DNA of 51,924 nucleotides from positions 1 through 51,924 of the forward strand of contig JAAYNV010000018.1 in the NCBI GenBank assembly GCA_012520645.1. The letters run 5' to 3'. Shown piece after piece: positions 17,342 to 25,088 of this stretch. Below the pieces are notes generated by a model that saw only the letters and a list, made by a program, of their open reading frames with translations, searched no databases and was not told the DNA's origin. The translations under genes were made by a program, and so were the position numbers. How positions within the stretch are numbered: the first letter of the stretch is position 1; the number at the start of each line of letters is the position of its first letter. The stretch is from Clostridiales bacterium. Lineage in GTDB: Bacteria; Bacillota; Clostridia; Lachnospirales; Lachnospiraceae.

Positions 17342-18379
17342 ATGAAAATAGTGGTTTTGGCAGGAGGTATCAGTACAGAGCGGGATGTATCACTGATTTC
17401 CGGACGAATGATCTACGAGGCTTTAAAGAAAAAGGGACATGAACTGGTACTGATCGACGTATATCTTGGATATGACAAGGAGGATTATAAAGAGGTCTTT
17501 ACGAAGGATGAGGACTGGGCAAAAGAAATTCAGGCGATCAAAGCAGATAATCCGGATATAGAGAAAATAAAAGCCATGCGTCCGGATGGGGATAAAAATT
17601 TCTTCGGACCACATGTAATCGACATCTGTCAGATGGCAGATATTGTCTTTATGGCACTTCACGGAGAAAACGGAGAAAACGGGAAGATTCAGGCAGCCTT
17701 TGATCTGGTGGGCATCCGTTATACGGGAACCGATTATGTGAGCAGTGCGCTTGCCATGGATAAGGCCATTTCCAAGGAACTGTTTTTACAGAATCATATT
17801 CCGACACCGATGGGCTTTTGTGTGGATGTCTCAGAGGCAATGGAGGCAGAACCGACCTATCCCAGTGTGGTAAAGGTGTGCTGCGGAGGCTCCAGTGTCG
17901 GTGTGTATATGGTAAACAATAAGGAAGAATATGCAGCAGCAGTGGAGGATGCGAAACGTTATGACAGCAGTCTGGTCGTGGAGCAGTATATAAAGGGCAG
18001 GGAGTTTTCGGTTGGAGTCATTGACGGCAGGGCACTCCCGGTCATTGAAATCGCACCGTTGCAGGGCTTTTATGATTACAAAAATAAATATCAGGCAGGC
18101 AGTACGGTAGAGACCTGTCCGGCGAATATCCGTGACGAGGTACGAAAGAAAATGCAGGATGCGGCGGAGCAGGTATACAGGGTACTGCGTCTGAAATCCT
18201 ATGCGAGAATGGATTTTATGATGGATGAGCAGGAAAATGTATACTGTCTGGAAGCAAATACCCTTCCGGGAATGACACCGACCTCCCTGCTTCCGCAGGA
18301 GGCAGCAGCAGAGGGAGTTTCCTTTGAGGAGCTGTGTGAGAAACTGATTGAAGTTTCTATGGCAAAATATGGAGCATAG
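17342..18379 (+). CDS. ddl: D-alanine--D-alanine ligase
   Basis: The enzyme makes the D-Ala-D-Ala dipeptide for peptidoglycan precursors, an ATP-grasp ligase in the cytoplasm. The 345-aa protein has the N-terminal MKIVVLAGGISTERDVSLISG block, FMALHGENGENGKIQ, the ATP-grasp lid region VKVCCGGSSVGVYMV, SYARMDFMMDE and the C-terminal EANTLPGMTPTSLLPQ signature. An insert of about 30 residues after residue 45 makes it somewhat longer than the commonest forms. It is followed by murF after 20 bases, so product and user are made together. RBS AGGAAAGGAG lies upstream of the ATG. Confidence 0.95.
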   Translation: MKIVVLAGGISTERDVSLISGRMIYEALKKKGHELVLIDVYLGYDKEDYKEVFTKDEDWAKEIQAIKADNPDIEKIKAMRPDGDKNFFGPHVIDICQMADIVFMALHGENGENGKIQAAFDLVGIRYTGTDYVSSALAMDKAISKELFLQNHIPTPMGFCVDVSEAMEAEPTYPSVVKVCCGGSSVGVYMVNNKEEYAAAVEDAKRYDSSLVVEQYIKGREFSVGVIDGRALPVIEIAPLQGFYDYKNKYQAGSTVETCPANIRDEVRKKMQDAAEQVYRVLRLKSYARMDFMMDEQENVYCLEANTLPGMTPTSLLPQEAAAEGVSFEELCEKLIEVSMAKYGA

Positions 18380-18399
18380 ACAGAGAAAGGCAGAAAAGT

Positions 18400-19824
18400 A
18401 TGGAATCACAGGAATCAAGGATGTTTGGTATGACACCGAGGAAAATGGCAGAGGCATGCCATGGCATTTATACGGGTGCAGAGGAAGCAGCGGACATAGA
18501 AATCACGGGAGCTGTACTGGATTCAAGAAAGGTAGAGAAAGATTATCTGTTTATCGCTACCAGAGGAGAGCGGGTGGACGGACATTCCTTCATTGATACT
18601 ACTTATGAAAAGGGTGCACTCTGTGTGCTGGGTGAGGAGCCGCCCAAGGATTCGGAAAGACCTTATATTCAGGTAGAGGATTCCTTTGCTGCATTAAAGG
18701 CGATTGCGGAATACTACCGAAAATGTCTGGATATCAAGGTTGTCGGTATTACCGGAAGTGTAGGAAAGACCAGCACAAAAGAATTTATAGCATCCGTGCT
18801 GGCAGAAAAATACAAGGTTTTAAAGACCGAGGGAAATTTCAATAACGAAGTAGGTCTTCCGTTGACGGTACTGAAACTTTGCAGAGAGCATGAAATTGCC
18901 GTATTGGAGATGGGTATCAGTGATTTCGGGGAAATGCACCGTTTAAGTCAGATCGCAAGACCTGACATCTGTGTCATGACGAATATCGAGCAGTGCCATC
19001 TGGAAAATCTGGGTGACAGAGCGGGCATTCTGCGTGCAAAGTCGGAGATTTTTGATTTTATACAAAAGGATGGAAGGGTGATTGTAAACGGAGAGGATGA
19101 TATGCTGGCATCCATTTCCAAGGTAGAGGGGAAAGCACCGATACAGTTCGGAATGGATGGTTCCAAGGCAGTCTGGGCAGACCGGGTCGTGAGCAAAGGT
19201 CTGTTTGGCTCTGAGGCGCTGATCCATACACCGCTTGGCGAATTTCCTGCCAAAGTGCCGCTTCCGGGCGGGCATATGGTTTATAATGCCCTTGCCGCTA
19301 CGGCGGTAGGAATCGAACTGGGACTGTCGCTTGCACAGATTGCGGAAGGCATTCGTAAGGTGCAGGCAGTCGGAGGACGGAGCAATATCAAGCAGCAGGG
19401 GACGCTCGTGGTGATTGATGACTGTTATAATGCCAATCCGGTTTCCATGAAGGCGGCTCTGGACCTGCTTTGTACCGCAAAAGGGCACAGGACGGCGATA
19501 CTGGGTGATATGTTTGAACTGGGAGAACGGGAAGTTTCTTTACATGAGGAAATAGGAGCTTATGCGGCAGAAAAGAATATTGATTGGCTGATCTGTGTGG
19601 GAAAGCTGTCAAAGCATATGTATGATAAGGCTTGTGAGACGTATGGAAATATGGTGTCTGTACAGGGCATTCCAAAGCAGGGGGCTGTGTCATACTTTGA
19701 AACAAGGGAAGAACTGCTTGTGGAGCTTCAGAAAAATCCTCTGAACAAGACGACTGTTCTGGTGAAGGCTTCTCATGGCATGGGCTTTGATGAGGTGGTA
19801 AGGATGTTGGAGCGGCAGGCATAG
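18400..19824 (+). CDS. murF: UDP-N-acetylmuramoyl-tripeptide--D-alanyl-D-alanine ligase
   Basis: MurF adds D-Ala-D-Ala to the UDP-MurNAc-tripeptide, the last cytoplasmic peptide step. The 474-aa protein has the N-terminal recognition domain (ITGAVLDSRKVEKDYLFIA), the P-loop GITGSVGKTSTKEFIA at about residue 117, EGNFNNEVGLPLT, and C-terminal IDDCYNANPVSMKAALD and ILGDMFELGE. Start ATG 18400 is 20 bases after ddl. The C-terminal KASHGMGFDEVV closes the third domain. It ends at a hairpin terminator facing plsC. Confidence 0.96.
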   Translation: MESQESRMFGMTPRKMAEACHGIYTGAEEAADIEITGAVLDSRKVEKDYLFIATRGERVDGHSFIDTTYEKGALCVLGEEPPKDSERPYIQVEDSFAALKAIAEYYRKCLDIKVVGITGSVGKTSTKEFIASVLAEKYKVLKTEGNFNNEVGLPLTVLKLCREHEIAVLEMGISDFGEMHRLSQIARPDICVMTNIEQCHLENLGDRAGILRAKSEIFDFIQKDGRVIVNGEDDMLASISKVEGKAPIQFGMDGSKAVWADRVVSKGLFGSEALIHTPLGEFPAKVPLPGGHMVYNALAATAVGIELGLSLAQIAEGIRKVQAVGGRSNIKQQGTLVVIDDCYNANPVSMKAALDLLCTAKGHRTAILGDMFELGEREVSLHEEIGAYAAEKNIDWLICVGKLSKHMYDKACETYGNMVSVQGIPKQGAVSYFETREELLVELQKNPLNKTTVLVKASHGMGFDEVVRMLERQA

Positions 19825-19860
19825 CTTTGTATAAGACGCAAAAGAAGATGTATTTGATAT

Positions 19861-19897
19861 AAAAAAACCAGGGTCATACAAGACTCTGGTTTTTTTC
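19861..19897 (+). terminator. Terminator between murF and plsC
   Basis: AAAAAAACCAGGGTC pairs with GACTCTGGTTTTTTT, one G-U pair, short loop, T-run of seven. It overlaps the last codons of plsC on the other strand, and the A-run makes it usable in both directions. Confidence 0.9.
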
Positions 19898-20608
19898 ATA
19901 CATGGCTGCAATCTGTTCCTCTGCCAGTTTCGGAAGCTTTTTTCGTTCCTCCCTGGAAAGCTCTGTCAGAAAAATGGGTTTTCCGTATTCCACTACGACA
20001 TGCGTTTTTTTCATTCGTGGCAAATGTGCTTCCCAGATATCTGCAGAATTGTTGATGGCAATCGGGACTACCGGGCAATCTGCTTTTTCTGCGATTTTAA
20101 AGCTTCCGGCATGAAAGGGCAGCAGCGGTTTATCGGTTTCGTTTCGTGTACCTTCCGGGAAAATACAGATGGAAATACCGCTTTTTACTTTATCTACTCC
20201 GGTCAGTATGGTCTTAAGACCTTCTTTGATGTTTTCACGATCCAAAAAAAGGCAGTGGAGATTTTTCATCCAGTCAGCAAGCAGCGGTACATGCAGCATT
20301 CCCTTTTTGGCAACATATCCGGTCGGGCGGGGTACTCTTGTATAGGTCAGGAGAATATCAAAGTAACTGCGGTGGTTTGCAACATAGAGAACCGAACGGT
20401 CCTTTGGGACATTTTCTTCTCCGAGAATGGTTGTGGATACACCGGCTAAAAAAAGGCAGCACCGGAATGCCCAGTTTACAATCGAAAGTGAGCTCCTGTT
20501 TTTTAAATCCATATTAAATTTCCCGATGATCCACTCTATGATCAGCAGGGGAATGCTGAGGATCAGAAACAGGATTACAAAAGATGCTACTAAAATAAAT
20601 CGTATCAT
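19874..20608 (-). CDS. plsC: 1-acyl-sn-glycerol-3-phosphate acyltransferase
   Basis: The enzyme acylates lysophosphatidate to phosphatidate at the membrane. The 244-aa protein has an N-terminal hydrophobic stretch (FILVASFVILFLILSIPLL), the HX4D motif in NHRSYFD, and the PEGTRNETDKPLLPFHAGSF acceptor motif. A longer frame reaches 20686, but the ATG at 20608 has AAAGGACGG upstream and starts right at the membrane segment, so it is chosen. No partner gene is adjacent. Confidence 0.9.
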   Translation of the reverse strand: MIRFILVASFVILFLILSIPLLIIEWIIGKFNMDLKNRSSLSIVNWAFRCCLFLAGVSTTILGEENVPKDRSVLYVANHRSYFDILLTYTRVPRPTGYVAKKGMLHVPLLADWMKNLHCLFLDRENIKEGLKTILTGVDKVKSGISICIFPEGTRNETDKPLLPFHAGSFKIAEKADCPVVPIAINNSADIWEAHLPRMKKTHVVVEYGKPIFLTELSREERKKLPKLAEEQIAAMYEKNQSLV

Positions 20609-20691
20609 TTTTATTTTCCGTCCTTTTACATGATAAGCCAAAAACGCTAATGAATTAATTATAGCGGACGAAAGAGAGGAAATCAATAGGC

Positions 20692-20790
20692 ATGAGCCTT
20701 GAGTTTCAGCAATCGCAACAACTTAGGCAGCTTGTTTTTCTAATGGAATTACGGACCTTCTTAAAAACCGCAAGCTGTGAATTAAAATAG
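20692..20790 (+). CDS. Doubtful 32-codon ORF between plsC and the agrC-like gene
   Basis: ATG at 20692 preceded by GAGAGGA (20674-20680) opens a short frame starting MSLEFQQSQQLRQLVF and ending TASCELK. It overlaps the end of the kinase gene on the other strand. The Gln/Leu-rich start loosely recalls the first residues of sigma-54 region I, but the match is too short to claim. It may be a remnant or chance. This stretch (20609-20781) holds nothing else I can identify. Confidence 0.2.
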   Translation: MSLEFQQSQQLRQLVFLMELRTFLKTASCELK

Positions 20791-22080
20791 AGAAAGTGTT
20801 GCAGTAAAGAGGTGATTGTCATAGGTAAGATTTACAACACCTTGATATTTTTCAGCAGTAGTTCGGACGATATCAAGTCCAAGTCCATGATGCAAGTGGT
20901 CATATTTTGAGGTAGACAATCTGTGGTTTGCATCAAAGGGAGAGGTATGGCAGGAATTTTCTATTTTTATAAAGTAAAATCCACGTATATGGCGCATGGA
21001 TACACTGATTTTCCTAGGAATATTATCTGGCAGACGACAGCATTCTTCTATAGCATTATCCAGCAAATTAAATAGAATTGTGCATATATCCTCTGATTCT
21101 AAATGACTACCTGAATAAAATTGCGCATCAATCTGCATGGCAATTTGTTTTTGTATAGCCTCTTGATTTTTATAGTTTAATACAAAATCAATAGAGGAGT
21201 CGCCGGTTATAACAGTGCTGTCAAAAGATGACAGTGGAGTAAGCAGTTCATCCAGTGCAGAAAGAGCTTCTGCTGTCTGGTGATTATTGAGTTTGTGGCG
21301 TATACAGAGTAGGTTGTTTTTTAAATCGTGGCGTATGTGTGCATCAGCCTGATAAAGTTCTTTGATTCGATTATAGTTTTCTTCTAAGTGTGTATTATGT
21401 AATTGAAAGAGAATTTGTTTATCCTGTTCTTCCCGGTATTTATGATAAATAAGGAGAAAAGCCAGCAGTGCTGATTGCGTTAATGCAAATAAAATCCAGT
21501 AGAATAATGTATTGATACCGGCAGAGCAGAAGGTCATATAAATAAGATAGAATATACCTGTGTAAGAAAATAGAGTTAGTGGAAAGATTGCAGCCGATCT
21601 GTACAGAGAATAGGAAAAATGAAAACTTAGTTTATAGAAAAGAAAACAGAGCAAAAGCAGGGTGCATTTTGATATTACTAAGAAAATTAGGCGGATAGGA
21701 GAAAATCCCTTTGTTATTTTTTCTGCTAAATCGGGAATGGAAAAAAGTGTACCGACAGAGGAAATATAGAAAATGTCAATACTGTGAATGAGTAGGCAAT
21801 AAAAGCCGGATAGTGAGAAGCTAAAGAAGGGATTTACGTGAAACAGAAAAGCAGCGGATATACTGAAATAGAGCGGAGCCAGAAAAAGGGCGAGAAGTGA
21901 AAAAAGGTGTAGACTATTGCATAGAAGAATAAGAGAAGACAAAATAATGCTGTGAAGAAGCATTACGGTGGTTTTTCGAGAATATGAACCGTTACGGAAA
22001 AATATAGAGATGAAGAAAAAACCGCAGGAAGTTTCCAGAAGTGTTGAAATAATTTCGGCAGAAATATAAATGCTGTTCAT
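20782..22080 (-). CDS. AgrC-like sensor histidine kinase (GHKL type)
   Basis: A 432-aa membrane kinase expected to sense an extracellular cyclic peptide. The first ~210 residues form about six or seven membrane segments; then come a helical linker, the dimerisation/phosphate-acceptor box IRHDLKNN with His at about 251, the N-box LFNLLDNAIEECCRL at about 335-349 and the glycine box HGLGLDIVRTTAEKYQG at about 397-413. That is the AgrC/ComD (HPK10) layout. It overlaps the response regulator gene by four bases (ATGA), so the two are coupled, and lies divergent to agrB/agrD-like genes. Base composition is visibly A+T-richer than the flanking housekeeping genes. Ligand specificity is inferred from context. 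Confidence 0.88.
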   Translation of the reverse strand: MNSIYISAEIISTLLETSCGFFFISIFFRNGSYSRKTTVMLLHSIILSSLILLCNSLHLFSLLALFLAPLYFSISAAFLFHVNPFFSFSLSGFYCLLIHSIDIFYISSVGTLFSIPDLAEKITKGFSPIRLIFLVISKCTLLLLCFLFYKLSFHFSYSLYRSAAIFPLTLFSYTGIFYLIYMTFCSAGINTLFYWILFALTQSALLAFLLIYHKYREEQDKQILFQLHNTHLEENYNRIKELYQADAHIRHDLKNNLLCIRHKLNNHQTAEALSALDELLTPLSSFDSTVITGDSSIDFVLNYKNQEAIQKQIAMQIDAQFYSGSHLESEDICTILFNLLDNAIEECCRLPDNIPRKISVSMRHIRGFYFIKIENSCHTSPFDANHRLSTSKYDHLHHGLGLDIVRTTAEKYQGVVNLTYDNHLFTATLSLF

Positions 22081-22796
22081 AAATGATTCCCCCAGTATTG
22101 TGTAATGGCATTTCGGACATTAGCAAGGTGAGAACGGCTAACGTTAAGAATAGTACCATCTGATAAAGTTAATACATTTTTATCGAGACGCATTGCATGA
22201 TAAAGGTTTATTAGAATGCCGTGCTCAATAAATGTGAAATCAGAAGAAGACAGACGTGCATAAACGGTATGGAGACTTGCACGTTCTTTTTCTAAACCAT
22301 TTGAGAGATGGAAGATGATGTTTTTTCCATCCCGGTCAATAAAGAGAATCTGACGGTAGGGTATTTTACAAGAAAAGCAAGGCCTTTGAAGAAGGTAAAA
22401 TTTTTCGTTTTGTAGTGCAAGCAATGAAAAAGTATCCTTTAGAGCAGGAATAAGCTTTGAACTTAGTAGTGTCTTTGGGATATAGCGGAATATATCAAGA
22501 TCAAATGCTTCAATGGCATATTGGGTATGTGAAGTAATAAAAAGGATTATAGCATCTGACTGGCTGTCCCGTATTTGTTTTGCCAGAGTCATTCCACTGA
22601 TTTCAGGTAGTTCAATATCAAGAAGAAAGAGATCATAATAATACTGCTGTTCTTTGAGTGTTTGACTTAAAAGAACACTGCTCGTATAAGGCGTTAAGGA
22701 GTGAGGGATAGATTCAGTGTGACAAAATGTCTCTACAGTATTTTGGAGAAAATCCAAATCTTCTTTGTTATCTTCACAAATCGCAATATTGTACAT
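22077..22796 (-). CDS. AgrA-like response regulator (REC-LytTR)
   Basis: The 239-aa protein has an N-terminal receiver with acidic pair IAICEDN and phospho-acceptor Asp at about 60 (LFLLDIELPEISG), then a C-terminal LytTR DNA-binding domain from about residue 135 to the end (ILFIDRDGKNIIFHL, FTFIEHGILINLYHA, NVSRSHLANVRNAI). LytTR proteins bind paired direct repeats; a perfect pair is found in the promoter region between this gene and agrB. A longer frame begins at 22919, but ATG at 22796 with AAGGAG eight bases upstream is the real start. Transcribed ahead of the kinase gene with a four-base overlap. Confidence 0.9.
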   Translation of the reverse strand: MYNIAICEDNKEDLDFLQNTVETFCHTESIPHSLTPYTSSVLLSQTLKEQQYYYDLFLLDIELPEISGMTLAKQIRDSQSDAIILFITSHTQYAIEAFDLDIFRYIPKTLLSSKLIPALKDTFSLLALQNEKFYLLQRPCFSCKIPYRQILFIDRDGKNIIFHLSNGLEKERASLHTVYARLSSSDFTFIEHGILINLYHAMRLDKNVLTLSDGTILNVSRSHLANVRNAITQYWGNHL

Positions 22797-22835
22797 CAAT
22801 AGGTTCTCCTTGGTACAAAGTGGTGCTATTAGGTT

Positions 22836-22864
22836 ATTATAAGCTACTTTCCTAAATAGGGCAA
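22836..22864 (-). promoter_or_regulatory. Promoter of the agrA-agrC-like pair
   Basis: On the minus strand TTGCCC (22859-22864), 17 bases, then a perfect TATAAT (22836-22841), 39 bases ahead of the regulator start. The direct repeats lie just upstream of the weak -35, where an activator would sit. Confidence 0.6.
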
Positions 22865-22878
22865 TAAAATATGAAATG

Positions 22879-22914
22879 CAGATTACGGACAAAAAATGAC
22901 AGATTACGGACAAA
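22879..22914. promoter_or_regulatory. Direct repeat pair, likely LytTR regulator binding site
   Basis: CAGATTACGGACAAA occurs twice without mismatch, at 22879-22893 and 22900-22914. The period is 21 bp, two helical turns, which is how AgrA-type LytTR sites (9-bp repeats with 12-bp gap) are spaced. It lies between the divergent regulator/kinase and agrB/agrD transcription units. A possible agrB promoter, TGACAG (22897-22902) with TATTTA (22920-22925) at 17 bases, overlaps the second copy. Confidence 0.7.
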
Positions 22915-22962
22915 GACACTATTTACTTTGTTAATGTGATAAGGTATAGAAAAGGAGCAGAG

Positions 22963-23579
22963 ATGTTAAAAAAGTGGGCGGAAAAGAGTACAGCAATTTT
23001 GTATGGAAATCATATCATTGAGGAGAAAATAATACCATTATATGTATATGGATTTCAGCTATTATATTCCATTTTACTAATTGGAACAAGTACGTTTTTA
23101 CTTAGTGTATTGTTTCAAAGGAAAGCAGAGTGGTTTATTTTTATATTTTGTTTTTTTGTTTGCGATTGTGTGTTGGAGGATATCATGCCCCCACATTTCA
23201 TAGTTGTTTCATAATATCAAATATAATTTTTTTAATGATTCTCGGCATGACAGAATTATCGGTTAAAATATTTCAGTTAAAGAGTATGGAAATATTATTT
23301 TATGTCGTTGCAATGGTATATATTGATTATCGAATGCCTCAAAGAGCAAGGTGGGAGGGGATATGTAATAAGAAAATTAGTAAAAAAAGAATACAGGAAC
23401 GTTGGCTCTTTGGAGTGCAACTATGTGGAATATTGTACATGTACATTAACCCAAATGTAAATTCGAGATATATGAATTGTGCAATTATAGCAACCTTTGC
23501 GGTTGCCGTAATGATAATTCCAATAAAGGAGGAGAAACAAGATGAAGCGAGTACTAAGGTTAGTATCAAGGGCAGTTGA
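22963..23579 (+). pseudogene. agrB: AgrB-like peptide-processing protease, frame broken at a T-run
   Basis: AgrB is a membrane cysteine protease that cuts AgrD and forms the cyclic signal. Frame 0 starts at ATG 22963 (AAAGGAG at 22951-22957) and stops at 23214; the rest of the family signature is in the -1 frame, ending at 23579. Joined at the T7 tract 23151-23157, the protein is about 205 aa, a normal AgrB length, with LRLCVGGYHAPTFHSC giving His at about 75 and Cys at about 82, the same seven-residue spacing as the catalytic pair of S. aureus AgrB (H77, C84). The tract is read T TTT TTT in frame 0, a classical -1 slippery heptamer. Frameshift mutation, sequencing error or programmed shift are all possible. 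Confidence 0.82.
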
Positions 23580-23709
23580 GAAGGTGGCATATGCTGGTGC
23601 AGGAACTATATCAATGGGTTTTACTTTTCAACCGGATATGCCGAAGGAGTTGGAGAAAAGAAGGAGAGGTGAGGAACAGTGTAAGGAAATAAATGGGGAT
23701 AGCAACTAA
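23542..23709 (+). CDS. agrD: AgrD-like cyclic peptide precursor with Ser in the ring position
   Basis: A 55-aa precursor whose start overlaps the end of agrB by 38 bases in another frame; AAAGGAGGAG at 23525-23534 gives it a strong ribosome site. The N-terminus (MKRVLRLVSRAVEKVAYAG) is an amphipathic helix of the kind that leads AgrD to the membrane. Then comes TISMGFT followed by FQPDMPKEL and a charged tail. The last part aligns with clostridial AgrD proteins, where C-x-x-F-T precedes YQPEEP; here the ring residue is Ser, so the product would be a lactone, probably with ring S-M-G-F-T. The gene was too short for routine ORF calling. Ring borders are inferred. Confidence 0.82.
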   Translation: MKRVLRLVSRAVEKVAYAGAGTISMGFTFQPDMPKELEKRRRGEEQCKEINGDSN

Positions 23710-23738
23710 AAGTTCTTATAAGGATGGAGGAAATAAAA

Positions 23739-24110
23739 ATGTTAAAGAATACGTATTTAAAAAAAGTAGCATCTGTTTTATTAGTTTTTACTTTATTGTT
23801 TGGTATGTCTATTTCCGCTTGCGCAGCACAAAAATATGGACCATGTCCGAGATGTGGTACGAAAAATTATAGTTATGGATATGATCCGAGTGCAAAAATA
23901 ACAACAGTATCACATAATCCGGGGACATATTGTAACTACTGTAAAAAAGTGATACCAGAAGGAGAATCACATCTTTACGAATATACAAGTGATAAATATT
24001 TCTTTGTATGCGAAGGAAGTGGATGTGCGCATTTATCTTATATGAACAGGGGGTATACACTACTTTATGATAATCCATATAGAAACCATAAAATTGTAAA
24101 GGTTCAATAG
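23739..24110 (+). CDS. Secreted Cys-rich protein of unknown function, next to agrD
   Basis: The 123-aa product has a clear signal peptide (KKVASVLLVFTLLFGMSISA, likely cut after ACAA) and a mature part with paired cysteines: CPRC, CNYC and CEGSGC, a zinc-ribbon-like pattern for an exported protein. The rest is Tyr-rich (KNYSYGYDP, HLYEYTSDKYFF, MNRGYTLLYDNPYRNH). ATG 23739 is chosen over 23724 because GGAGG lies at 23726-23730. It begins 29 bases after agrD on the same strand with no terminator between, so it may be cotranscribed. I do not recognise a family. It could be an agr-regulated exported effector. Confidence 0.75.
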   Translation: MLKNTYLKKVASVLLVFTLLFGMSISACAAQKYGPCPRCGTKNYSYGYDPSAKITTVSHNPGTYCNYCKKVIPEGESHLYEYTSDKYFFVCEGSGCAHLSYMNRGYTLLYDNPYRNHKIVKVQ

Positions 24111-24262
24111 TAGTTGTTAGAGGAAAACAATTTCCTGGGTATATATAGGAAAAGTGTGTAATAAATATATTTAGGATATAAGTCGATAGTTTGTGTATGA
24201 AGTTGTGTGTCACATAAAAGAAAGAGTAAGAGAGAATACATTCTGAAAAGGGGGATGATTCT

Positions 24263-24994
24263 ATGCAGATAACGAATACAAGTCAGACAAATATGTATAC
24301 AGGGTTTTCAAGGGCAGTATCAGCAAAGCGTAATCCGGTATTTCAGACGGAAAAAGTAAATACAGACGGGAAACAGACAAGCGAAGAAGGCGTTATTGCA
24401 TACTATAATGAGCTTGCGCGGGAATTCCCAGATGTGGCTTTTAAAGTGTCGGATTCCAATCGATTTTCTGTGTCTGGAACAGACGAGCCGATTATCGGAT
24501 ATAAAGGAAACAGCTATCAGACATCCTCTGCATTTGGCATGCCGGGAAAATGCAGTATTGAAATAGATTTTTGTGTATTGGAAAAAATGATACAGGATGT
24601 GGATTTTGCAGAGCAGATTAAAGCTGAAATCACACTGACGCAGAATAGTTATAAGATGTATGGTCAGTGGCTAAAAAGGGATGGTTATGAATATGGTTTC
24701 CGTTTTATACGCATGGAGGGAGGTCAGCTTGCAAAAGGATTTGCAGAATGTCATTGCCAGCCTTCTTCGGATGATGAAATACGGAAAATGAGGCAGAAGA
24801 CAGGGGGAGATGAAAGAAAAATACGATTGGATCATCCGGCGGTGACACAGACTTCCTCAGAAGAAATTTTTATGGAAATGTTGGATGAAACACATAGAAG
24901 GCAGCGGCTGCAAAACCGGGAACGCAGAAAAGAGGAATGGCAGGATAATCAGTGGAAGAGACGCATGGCAGAGGAGCATTATAGTTTTCTGTAG
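24263..24994 (+). CDS. DUF6033-like protein of unknown function
   Basis: A 243-aa soluble protein with a low-complexity start (MQITNTSQTNMYTGFSRA), a core with YYNELAREFPDVAFKVSD and a strongly charged helical C-terminus (HRRQRLQNRERRKEEWQ). The core matches my memory of the DUF6033 family found in Lachnospiraceae, but I cannot verify that here. AGGGGG-type ribosome site just before ATG 24263. No signal peptide or membrane segment. The 152 bases before it hold only a short TTCCT/AGGAA inverted repeat. Confidence 0.7.
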   Translation: MQITNTSQTNMYTGFSRAVSAKRNPVFQTEKVNTDGKQTSEEGVIAYYNELAREFPDVAFKVSDSNRFSVSGTDEPIIGYKGNSYQTSSAFGMPGKCSIEIDFCVLEKMIQDVDFAEQIKAEITLTQNSYKMYGQWLKRDGYEYGFRFIRMEGGQLAKGFAECHCQPSSDDEIRKMRQKTGGDERKIRLDHPAVTQTSSEEIFMEMLDETHRRQRLQNRERRKEEWQDNQWKRRMAEEHYSFL

Positions 24995-25088
24995 TGGCAC
25001 AGACCGGGATTTTTCAGAAAGTCAAGGAATAGGAAGAAACGGTAGAACATAAGCTGATATTAACAGAAAATGTGAAAGGCTTGGCAGA

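Noticed and set aside
22797-22919. N-terminal extension of the response regulator up to 22919
   Set aside because: It would run through its own promoter and the direct repeats; a strong AAGGAG supports ATG at 22796.
24162-24189. Sigma-28-like TAAA-N16-GTCGATAG before the DUF6033-like gene
   Set aside because: Only six of eight bases match in the -10, and the spacer is one base too long; not strong enough to list as a promoter.
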